The notes beneath the pieces were generated by a model. The model saw only the letters and a list, made by a program, of their open reading frames with translations. It was not told the origin of the DNA and made no database searches. Both the position numbers and the translations under genes were made by a program. DNA of 7,481 nt, taken from contig JAYVRW010000074.1 in the NCBI GenBank assembly GCA_043775925.1, forward strand, positions 1 through 7,481, written 5' to 3'. The stretch is from JAFDVL01 sp043775925. GTDB taxonomy: Bacteria; Acidobacteriota; Blastocatellia; RBC074. Each line of letters opens with the position of its first letter. The stretch's first letter is position 1. Below are positions 1 through 5,474 of the stretch, piece after piece.

Positions 1-39
1 GTTATGATCTTTGTTAAGATTTCGAGTATTGAAACATGA

Positions 40-114
<75 letters not shown>

Positions 115-177
115 AATCCTTCTGCCATCAAACCCTTACTACTACAGCTTTCAGCTGCTCTACGCTACAATTCAGAA

Positions 178-1230
178 GTGGAACATTTACTTGGAAAATC
201 TGAAGCAGAACTCATCGAATTTGCTGCTACATTAGGCGAAAAACCGTATCGGGGCAAACAGCTTTATCTCTCAATTTATGCACGCCGCATTCTTGATGTA
301 GAACAGATCACAGAACTCTCGAAACCGCTGCGCGAAAAAATCAGCGCACAATCAAAATTCACCGAAACAACCATTGCCAATGTCTTTTATTCGACCGATG
401 GCACGCGCCGTTATTTGCTCAAGCTTGGCGACGGCAAAGAGGTCGAAGCCGTTTTCATCCCCGAAGAAAACCGCAATACCATTTGCATTAGTTGTCAGGT
501 CGGGTGCGCCGTTGGATGTACTTTCTGTATGACCGCGCAACTCGGCATCAAGCGCAATATGACCGCCGGAGAAATTGTCTCGCAAGTTATCCTCGTCCTG
601 AATGAGGTTTACGGCGCAGGCGAAAAGCCTCCGCATCGCACAAACCTCGTATTTATGGGGATGGGCGAAAGCTTTTTGAATTACGACGAAGTGATGAAAT
701 CCATTCATATCCTCGCGGATGAAAAAGGCTTGAATATTCATCCTAAACGAATCACGGTTTCAACTTCAGGCATCATTCCAAAAATTAACGAATTCGCGCA
801 GGAAGAAATTCGCCCACGCTTAGCCGTTTCGCTGTCAGGGACGACCGACGAACAACGCACAAAATTGATTCCACTCAATAAGCGGTATGGTTTGGATGAA
901 TTATTTACTGCGCTGCAAAACTATACGCTCGGACGACGCGAGAAAGTCACCTTTGAATATGTAATGCTGGACGGCGTGAACGACAGCGACGAAGACGCGC
1001 AACGCCTTGTCAAATTAATTCATAGTTACAGCCTGCACGCGATGGTAAATTTGATCCCGCACAATCCCGCACCGGAAATTCCATTCAATGCTTCGCCGCT
1101 GGAAAGAATTTTCAGCTTCCAAAAAATTCTCATGGAAAATAATGTGGACACCTTTATTCGGCGTCCACGTGGGCAGGATATTTCGGCAGCGTGCGGACAA
1201 TTAGCCGCTCGACATGAATCGGCTGGTTAA
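178..1230 (+). CDS. rlmN: 23S rRNA (adenine(2503)-C(2))-methyltransferase RlmN (dual-specificity, also tRNA A37)
   Basis: This radical-SAM enzyme methylates C2 of A2503 in 23S rRNA and, in characterised homologues, A37 of some tRNAs. The 350-residue protein has the usual N-terminal helical domain ('LLGKSEAEL', 'EKPYRGKQLY'). The [4Fe-4S]-binding CxxxCxxC follows as C110, C114 and C117 within 'QVGCAVGCTFCMT'. The SAM region 'VFMGMGES' lies near 158-165. The C-terminal 'RRPRGQDISAACGQLA' contains C339, the cysteine that carries the methyl intermediate. The start is GTG at 178: the protein begins just before the conserved 'LLGKSEAEL' segment, and only a weak AGAAG precedes it. The motif reads GMGES-F-LN where most family members have GMGEP-L-LN, but all catalytic cysteines are present, so it is probably active. 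The Uma2 gene follows after 9 bp. Family assignment is firm; activity is inferred. Confidence 0.97.
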   Translation: MEHLLGKSEAELIEFAATLGEKPYRGKQLYLSIYARRILDVEQITELSKPLREKISAQSKFTETTIANVFYSTDGTRRYLLKLGDGKEVEAVFIPEENRNTICISCQVGCAVGCTFCMTAQLGIKRNMTAGEIVSQVILVLNEVYGAGEKPPHRTNLVFMGMGESFLNYDEVMKSIHILADEKGLNIHPKRITVSTSGIIPKINEFAQEEIRPRLAVSLSGTTDEQRTKLIPLNKRYGLDELFTALQNYTLGRREKVTFEYVMLDGVNDSDEDAQRLVKLIHSYSLHAMVNLIPHNPAPEIPFNASPLERIFSFQKILMENNVDTFIRRPRGQDISAACGQLAARHESAG

Positions 1231-1239
1231 GAGGTATTT

Positions 1240-1878
1240 ATGCAGTCTCAAATTATCCAAAATCTCCCTGCTGGCAGCACGTTAATTTGTCGTGATGTTA
1301 GCTGGGATGAGTACGAAAACCTGTTAGCGGAAGTCGGCGATGACAGCAACGCACGGATTAGTTACGACAACGGAAAGCTGGAAATTATGTCCCCTTCGAG
1401 AAAGCACGAATTGTACAAAGGCTTAATCAGTCGCCTCGTTGATGTGCTGACTGAGGAATTGAATTTGGAATATGTCAGCTTCGGCGCGATGACTTGGCGG
1501 CGCAAACCAAAAGCCAAAGGGACGGAAGCTGATGAATGTTTTTATATCCAGAATTTTCTCCGCGTTGCCGACAAAGACGAAATCAATCTCGAAAATGATC
1601 CGCCGCCTGATCTCGTCATTGAAGTTGATATTTATCACGATTCTTCCAGCAAATTTTCAATCTACGCTGCACTCGGAGTACCGGAAATCTGGCAACACGA
1701 TGGGAACGAAATTCGTTTTTATCATTTGACTGAAAATGAATATCACGAGATTTCCCGGAGTGTGTGCTTTCCTTTTCTTCCTGCGCAGGTACTGACACAA
1801 TTTCTCACGCCAGCAGAAGGCAAGGGAATGAACGCCATCAAGCGCGGTTTTCGTGCGTGGGTACAGGCAAATAAATAA
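1240..1878 (+). CDS. Uma2 family (DUF820) PD-(D/E)XK endonuclease-like protein
   Basis: The 212-residue protein matches the Uma2/DUF820 family, a restriction-endonuclease-like fold often found in many copies in cyanobacteria, Acidobacteriota and Chloroflexota. Its cellular role is not established. Visible family segments are 'SWDEYENLLAE' (21-31), 'YDNGKLEIMSPS' (42-52), 'EADECFYI' (96-103), the nuclease-core strand 'PPDLVIEVDI' with D124 and E128, and 'KFSIYAALGVPEIW' (138-151) with K138. The candidate metal-binding and catalytic residues are therefore retained. A good Shine-Dalgarno, GAGG at 1231-1234, sits five bases before the ATG, directly after the rlmN stop, which suggests co-transcription. 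The C-terminal tail after residue 190 is less typical of the family. Membership is clear; DNA cleavage is only predicted from the fold. Confidence 0.9.
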   Translation: MQSQIIQNLPAGSTLICRDVSWDEYENLLAEVGDDSNARISYDNGKLEIMSPSRKHELYKGLISRLVDVLTEELNLEYVSFGAMTWRRKPKAKGTEADECFYIQNFLRVADKDEINLENDPPPDLVIEVDIYHDSSSKFSIYAALGVPEIWQHDGNEIRFYHLTENEYHEISRSVCFPFLPAQVLTQFLTPAEGKGMNAIKRGFRAWVQANK

Positions 1879-1925
1879 TATGAGTTAGCCGTGCGGCAGA
1901 AGTCCGCAAAATAACAAGGAATATT

Positions 1926-2174
1926 ATGGATGAAATCACGCTTGAATACGTCGAACAATTAGCCGATCAACTATCGAACGCGGAGCAAAAGCAACTGGCG
2001 AATTATCTCGCTCGCAGAACGCAAAACGGCACTGCGACAAAAAAACTGCTGCCGCGCCAGGACTTATACGGAGCCTGGCAAGGAGCCTTCCCGGACAATT
2101 TTGATATTGACGCGGCGCTCCACGAAATTCGGCACGAATGGGAAAAGGAATGGCCGGAGGTTTTCGGAAAATGA
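1926..2174 (+). CDS. putative VapB-like antitoxin partner of the PIN toxin
   Basis: This 82-residue acidic protein lies directly upstream of a PIN-domain ribonuclease, with stop and start overlapping (ATGA), the usual order of antitoxin then toxin. The N-terminal half (2-30) looks like an amphipathic helical segment ('EYVEQLADQLSNAEQKQLANYLARR'-like, helices rich in L/A/E/Q). The C-terminal half carries 'LYGAWQGAFPDNFDIDAAL' followed by 'HEIRHEWEKEW'. This pattern recurs in small proteins beside PIN toxins and probably wraps around the toxin. I see no clear AbrB, RHH or Phd motif, so the DNA-binding mode is unknown. The ATG is supported by AAGGA at 1916-1920, five bases upstream. It would neutralise the toxin and may repress the pair; both are inferred from gene order. 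Confidence 0.78.
   Translation: MDEITLEYVEQLADQLSNAEQKQLANYLARRTQNGTATKKLLPRQDLYGAWQGAFPDNFDIDAALHEIRHEWEKEWPEVFGK
2156..2160 (+). promoter_or_regulatory. Shine-Dalgarno for the PIN toxin, inside the antitoxin gene
   Basis: GGAGG lies ten bases before the ATG at 2171, within the last codons of the antitoxin. It supports that ATG over the in-frame ATG at 2138, which would add 11 residues ahead of the first PIN aspartate. It also implies translational coupling of toxin to antitoxin. Confidence 0.65.
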
Positions 2175-2563
2175 CTTCTTATGTGACCGATACGCACACG
2201 CTGTACTGGTATCTAACCGCTTCGCCGAATTTAGGAGCCGATGCTAAGGCCCCCTTTGATGAAGGGCTGCAAGGCAGTGCCTTGATTTACGTTCCGGCAA
2301 TCGTTATCGCAGAGCTTTATTACCGGAACAAAAAGCAAGGCAGTCCGATGGACATTGCAGCCATCATTGCACGCTTGCAACGAAGCGCCCAATTCGTACT
2401 TTTGCCTTTTGAAGCTGCTGACGTCCTTGAGTTCGATGCCAACAGCACCGTGCCGGAAATGCATGATCGCATGATTGCAGGTGTCGCCAGGCGTTTGAAT
2501 ATTCCCTGTATCACGCGCGACAAACAGATCGTTGCCAGCGGGTTAGTGAAAGTCGTGTGGTAA
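2171..2563 (+). CDS. PIN domain toxin, VapC-like ribonuclease
   Basis: The 130-residue protein is a single PIN domain, the Mg2+-dependent endoribonuclease fold of VapC toxins that inhibit translation by cutting tRNA or rRNA. The four acidic positions are all present: D7 in 'SYVTDTHTLYWYL', E48 in 'VPAIVIAELYY', D99 in 'PEMHDRMIAGVARRL' and D117 in 'PCITRDKQI'. Length and strand-helix order are typical, so the nuclease appears intact. The start chosen overlaps the antitoxin stop by 4 bp and brings D7 to the normal N-terminal place; a start at 2138 is also open but less fitting. The RNA target cannot be read from sequence. nadB begins 33 bp downstream, so leakage of transcription between the pair and nadB is possible. 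Confidence 0.92.
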   Translation: MTSYVTDTHTLYWYLTASPNLGADAKAPFDEGLQGSALIYVPAIVIAELYYRNKKQGSPMDIAAIIARLQRSAQFVLLPFEAADVLEFDANSTVPEMHDRMIAGVARRLNIPCITRDKQIVASGLVKVVW

Positions 2564-2596
2564 AAATATCTTCTTGAATCTAAGCTTCCTAAATTT

Positions 2597-4147
2597 ATGA
2601 ACTTTCCTGATTATATTGTCATCGGTTCCGGCGTCGCAGGACTCCGTGCCGCCATTGAACTCGCCAAAAACGGGCGCGTCACAGTCCTCACCAAAGAACG
2701 CCTCGACGAATCCAACACCGAATACGCGCAGGGTGGCGTGGCCGTAGCGCTTTCTGATGACGACGAAATTAATTTGCATTACGACGACACGCTCGTCGCC
2801 GGCGCGGGTCTCTGCGATGAAAAAGCCGTGCGCATCCTGGTCGAAGAAGGGCCGAAGTACATTACGGAACTCATCGAATTCGGCGCACAGTTCGACAAAG
2901 AAGATGGTGAGTTGTCGTTCACACAGGAAGCTGCGCATTCGCGGCGGCGCATCCTGCACGCGCACGGTGATTCGACGGGGCGCGAAATCGTGCGCTCGCT
3001 TATCGCCTACGCCAAGAAAAATCCGAACATCACTTTGCAGGCACACGCAGCTACGATTGACTTAATGGTGGAGGATGGGCGCTGCGTCGGCGTGCGCTAC
3101 ATTCATCCGAACGAAAGTATGCTGTGCGAAATGCGCGCGCGGGCTGTCATTCTGGCAACGGGCGGCGCAGGGCAAATCTTTTCGCAAACCACCAACCCCA
3201 GCGTAGCGACAGGTGATGGCATGGCGATGGCGTACGCAGCGGGCGCTGGTGTATGCGATTTGGAATTTGTGCAATTTCATCCGACAGCTTTGGCTTTGCC
3301 GGAAGCGCCAAGATTTTTGCTGAGCGAAGCGTTGCGCGGTGAAGGCGCTATTTTACGCAATCACGATGGCAAAGCGTTCGCCATAAATTATGATGAACGC
3401 GCCGAACTCGCGCCGCGCGACATCGTAGCCCGCGCCATCGTCGCCGAAATGGAACTTACGCACACGCGCTGGATGTACCTTGATTTGACGCACCTGCCAG
3501 CGACGTTTGTGCGCGACCGCTTCCCGAAAATTTTCGAGACGTGTTTGCGCTACGGTTTGGATATGACGAAAGATCAATTGCCCGTTTCGCCCGCCGTGCA
3601 TTACGTGATGGGCGGCGTGCGCAGCGACACGCACGGACGCACTACGCTGCCCGGCTTGTACGGCGCGGGCGAAGTGACCTGCACCGGAGTTCACGGCGCA
3701 AATCGTTTGGCGAGCAATTCTCTGCTCGAAGGCTTGGTGTTCGGCGCACGAGCCGGAGCCGCCGCACTGGAAGACAATTTCCCCTTACTGGAAAAACCCG
3801 AAGCCGAACCCGTAGATTTTGATTTGTCGAAATGGCGACTTGATCCGCGCACGAAAAGCCGTGTGCAGGAATTGATGTGGAAGAAAGTCGGACTGATTCG
3901 CCGCGCCGCTGATTTAAACGTAGCGATCACCGAATGCGAAGCCTTGCTGGTAGAAAACGTCAACCAGCGCACCAAAAATTTCGCTACGCTGGCCAAACTG
4001 ATGGCCGAAGCCGCGTTGTGGCGTGAAGAATCACGCGGCGGCCATTTCCGCGCAGACTTCCCCACCCGCAACGATGAGCTGTGGGATAGACATTCGGCGC
4101 AGACGATGGGGCAGGAAATTTCTTCAATCGAAAAAATTAGCGAGTGA
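2597..4147 (+). CDS. nadB: L-aspartate oxidase NadB
   Basis: This flavoenzyme oxidises L-aspartate to iminoaspartate, the first step of de novo NAD synthesis; NadA then makes quinolinate. The 516 residues fit the family (about 540 in E. coli). The FAD-binding GxGxxG is G10-S-G12-V-A-G15. 'NTEYAQGGVAVAL' (40-52) and 'HSRRRILHAHGDSTGREI' (114-131) are typical of NadB and of the related succinate dehydrogenase/fumarate reductase flavoproteins. Active-site residues H228 ('QFHPT'), E244, R274 ('APRDI'), H335 ('VHYVMGG') and R370 ('ANRLASNS') match E. coli H244, E260, R290, H351 and R386 with a constant offset of 16. The C-terminal helical domain (about 420-510) is complete. NadB is chosen over SdhA/FrdA by length and by 'GLYGAGEVTCTGVHGANRLASNSLLEGLVFG'-type sequence. 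nadA and nadC are not in the window. No clear Shine-Dalgarno precedes the ATG. Confidence 0.97.
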   Translation: MNFPDYIVIGSGVAGLRAAIELAKNGRVTVLTKERLDESNTEYAQGGVAVALSDDDEINLHYDDTLVAGAGLCDEKAVRILVEEGPKYITELIEFGAQFDKEDGELSFTQEAAHSRRRILHAHGDSTGREIVRSLIAYAKKNPNITLQAHAATIDLMVEDGRCVGVRYIHPNESMLCEMRARAVILATGGAGQIFSQTTNPSVATGDGMAMAYAAGAGVCDLEFVQFHPTALALPEAPRFLLSEALRGEGAILRNHDGKAFAINYDERAELAPRDIVARAIVAEMELTHTRWMYLDLTHLPATFVRDRFPKIFETCLRYGLDMTKDQLPVSPAVHYVMGGVRSDTHGRTTLPGLYGAGEVTCTGVHGANRLASNSLLEGLVFGARAGAAALEDNFPLLEKPEAEPVDFDLSKWRLDPRTKSRVQELMWKKVGLIRRAADLNVAITECEALLVENVNQRTKNFATLAKLMAEAALWREESRGGHFRADFPTRNDELWDRHSAQTMGQEISSIEKISE

Positions 4148-4226
4148 ATTTACATTTTGATTTCCTAAACTAATTTATGACAGACGAAAAATATCAAGAT
4201 TACGGACTACTAAGTCTACTAATTAT

Positions 4227-4231
4227 GGAGG
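4227..4231 (+). promoter_or_regulatory. strong Shine-Dalgarno before a small ORF
   Basis: GGAGG with a 7-base spacer (TTTTAGA) to the ATG at 4239. It is among the best ribosome sites in the window and is the main reason for calling the 54-codon ORF. Confidence 0.6.
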
Positions 4232-4238
4232 TTTTAGA

Positions 4239-4403
4239 ATGGAAAAAGTGACATTGCTCTTCTCCGGAAAAATCACCACTGAAGAAATTTGTGCTGAATT
4301 ATCCAGGAAGAATAGTGGAATTGATGTGGACACACATCAGCTTTTACAAGCAGATATTGAGAATATCATAGCTATTGTAGGAATATTAGGCTTGTTGCGA
4401 TGA
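4239..4403 (+). CDS. small ORF of 54 codons, unrecognised, probably 3'-truncated by an IS
   Basis: I do not recognise this protein. It starts 'MEKVTLLFSGKITTEEICAE', continues with a charged helical middle, and ends in the hydrophobic stretch 'NIIAIVGILGLLR' before TGA. The Shine-Dalgarno is excellent, and the local base composition is clearly more AT-rich than in nadB. The last codons (about 4389-4403) coincide with GGCTTGTTGC, which on the other strand encodes the last residues of the IS5-type transposase. The original gene therefore probably ran further and was cut by that insertion, the final 'GLLR' coming from the IS end. A hydrophobic tail after an amphipathic start could be a membrane or packing segment. 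It might equally be a chance ORF; expression is not shown. Confidence 0.45.
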   Translation: MEKVTLLFSGKITTEEICAELSRKNSGIDVDTHQLLQADIENIIAIVGILGLLR

Positions 4404-4787
4404 ATAAAATCGGGTCGCTAAGTAGAAGTTCCAACGTCCGGCACAGACTCCCGGCACTTCATCGTAGAACTTGAAATCCTTGCAGCGCAGGCGATCCGAC
4501 AAGCTGCGGTAGCGTTTCAGCCCGCCAATCCTATGCTCTACGTTGATGCGCTCGCTGGCCAGTGCCCGATTCTCGCTTTTCTGCGCCTCGCTCAATTCCG
4601 CGTTCTTCGGTTTTTTTAGGCGGTATGAACAGTTCCTGGTACACGTACTTTTTTCCCGTTCCTAAGTACCCCAGGTCTACGTGCACCTTGAAATTCTGAA
4701 ACTATTTCTTCGCTGGTGGGAACTCTTCTTTCAAGAGCTTGAAGTCAGGTATTTTCCCCACCCAGCACTGACTCAAGAATAAGTAGG
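4386..4787 (-). pseudogene. IS5-type (DDE_4 superfamily) transposase, C-terminal part, broken
   Basis: Read from 4787 downwards, the frame gives 'YLFLSQCWVGKIPDFKLLK', then 'EEFPPAKK', an in-frame TAG (+ strand 4702-4704) and 'FQNFKVHVDLGYLG', the second catalytic Asp lying in 'VDLGY'. After 'LFIPPKK' the frame changes by one base in a run of seven A (T at 4611-4617 on the + strand). It then continues as 'NAELSEAQKSENRALASER', 'INVEHRIGGLKRYRSLSDR' with the catalytic Glu in 'VEH', and 'VCAGRWNFYLATRF', stopping at TAA (4386-4388). The TAG probably replaced a Trp codon (KK-W-FQNF). This is the usual order of IS5-family transposases that carry the DDE_4 domain. The N-terminal half with the first Asp is not contiguous, because the IS701-type relic abuts at 4788. 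It is non-functional by sequence. Confidence 0.85.
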
Positions 4788-4803
4788 GGACTTACGAAAA
4801 AAC
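4788..4803 (+). repeat. left terminal inverted repeat of the IS701-type relic
   Basis: GGACTTACGAAAAAAC pairs with the right end at 5346-5361 with two mismatches. It marks the outer edge of the relic against the IS5-type frame. Confidence 0.75.
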
Positions 4804-4844
4804 CTCGTTGAAGAGGTGTTGCTCTTTGAAATAGAATTTGTGTC

Positions 4845-5357
4845 ATGAAAACATCCGTGACACGACTTGATTATTGTCAGTATCTCTTGAGTACGCAGAT
4901 CAACTATACGTTGACCTATTTTGCCGACCATTGTAGAAGTTTAGCTACGATGCAATCAATCGTTACTTGCGCGGTGAAAAGATTAGGCCACGACTGGTGT
5001 GGGAAAATGTCCGCCCACAAGTCGTCCTGACGCCCACAGGATATGTCGTTTTTGATGATAGTGTCCTGGATAAAGACTCCTCGTTTGCCATTGAGTTGGT
5101 GCGGCGGCAATGGAGCGGTTTGGAAGATCGAGCAGTCGCACCGCGAAGCCAAGCAAATCACCGGGATTGAACGCTGCCAATGTCGCAAAGCCCGCATTCA
5201 ACGCAATCACATCGGCTGCGCATTTCTGGTGTGGGTACGTTTCAAAGAACTGGCGACGGCAGCGGGTACGACCGTTTACCAACTCAAACAAGGACTACTG
5301 GATGACTACCTGATTCAACAACTCAAGTCACCTGCGCTCAAGATGGTTCTTGCGTAA
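4845..5357 (+). pseudogene. IS701-type transposase, frameshifted and internally deleted
   Basis: The start reads 'MKTSVTRLDYCQYLLSTQIN', then 'YTLTYFADHC'. A one-base loss at about 4935-4940 moves the frame, which continues as 'FSYDAINRYLRGEKIRPRL', 'VWENVRPQVV' and 'GYVVFDDSVLDKDSSFAIEL', then 'VRRQWSG'. 'FDDSVLD' holds the first catalytic Asp. At 5116-5119 the sequence jumps back to the first frame directly at 'VWKIEQSHREAKQITGIERC', carrying the catalytic Glu, and ends 'NHIGCAFLVWVRFK', 'QLKQGLLDDYLIQQLKSPAL' and 'KMVLA' with TAA at 5355-5357. The central region with the second Asp is gone. These blocks are typical of transposases common in cyanobacterial IS701-type elements. It cannot encode an active transposase; the family call rests on my recognition of the blocks. 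Confidence 0.85.
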
Positions 5358-5361
5358 GTCC
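5346..5361 (-). repeat. right terminal inverted repeat of the IS701-type relic
   Basis: GTTCTTGCGTAAGTCC is the reverse complement of GGACTTACGCAAGAAC and matches the left end at 14 of 16 positions. The transposase stop TAA (5355-5357) lies inside it. Confidence 0.75.
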
Positions 5362-5363
5362 TA

Positions 5364-5405
5364 ATGGGTTTTATCCGTCAATGCAAGCTTGACTGAACAA
5401 TAGTT
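5364..5405 (-). pseudogene. short upstream fragment of the IS5-type transposase beyond the nested insertion
   Basis: On the - strand from 5402 to 5364 the frame reads 'YCSVKLALTDKTH'. It would join, after removal of the IS701-type relic, to 'YLFLSQCWVGKIPDF' at 4785 downwards. This resembles the strand-turn-strand block (xVxLVxTDKxHxILFLSQTxxGxxHD) that precedes the GxxHDF segment of IS5-family transposases. Upstream of about 5405 the frame no longer resembles transposase. The match is short, so this is a reasoned inference and not a firm call. Confidence 0.45.
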
Positions 5406-5469
5406 CGCGGTTGCAGCAAGCAAGCTGCGAATTTCTTCTCTGCGAACGGCGAACTATCAACTGCGAACT
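5402..5469. repeat. cluster of short GCGAACT repeats before the dehydrogenase gene
   Basis: The word GCGAAC occurs at 5432-5437 and 5463-5468, with GGCGAACT at 5438-5445, and it is present inverted as AGTTCGC at 5402-5408. GCAGC and GCTGCGAA (about 5413-5431) can fold back on TTCGC. The cluster ends six bases before the ATG at 5475, where a ribosome site would be expected but none is seen. It could be a protein-binding array or merely decayed repeat DNA left at the IS edge. Confidence 0.35.
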
Positions 5470-5474
5470 TTTAT

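Larger units (their letters stand above)
4788..5361 (+). mobile_element. IS701-type element relic, internally deleted, both terminal repeats kept
   Basis: The 574-bp unit is bounded by inverted repeats GGACTTACGAAAAAAC (4788-4803) and GTTCTTGCGTAAGTCC (5346-5361), matching at 14 of 16 positions. Between them lies a + strand transposase that has lost its middle. Members of this transposase family that I know are about 370 residues, so roughly 0.6 kb is missing. The right repeat contains the transposase stop codon, as is common in compact ISs. No perfect target duplication is visible: the outer bases are GTAGG on the left and TAATG on the right. The element sits inside the IS5-type transposase frame. 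Confidence 0.75.
4389..5405 (-). mobile_element. remnant of an IS5-type element, interrupted by an IS701-type relic
   Basis: The extent is set by the transposase-like - strand reading frame at 4386-4787, its probable continuation at 5364-5405, and the likely outer end GGCTTGTTGC at 4389. The 5' end of the element was not found; sequence beyond about 5405 no longer reads as transposase. The inner part (4788-5361) belongs to a different element. No flanking target duplication was recognised. The outline is inferred from coding similarity, not from matched termini. Confidence 0.5.

Noticed and set aside
352..741. 129-codon - strand ORF inside rlmN
   Set aside because: It is fully antisense to a well-conserved gene, with no independent family signal.
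3353..4071. Long - strand ORFs (113 and 126 codons) inside nadB
   Set aside because: They are shadow frames of a codon-biased gene; nadB is conserved throughout on the + strand.
4177..4251. 24-codon ORF overlapping the start of the 54-codon small ORF by 13 bases
   Set aside because: No ribosome site precedes it and the peptide shows no leader-type repeat of one amino acid; chance ORF is as likely.
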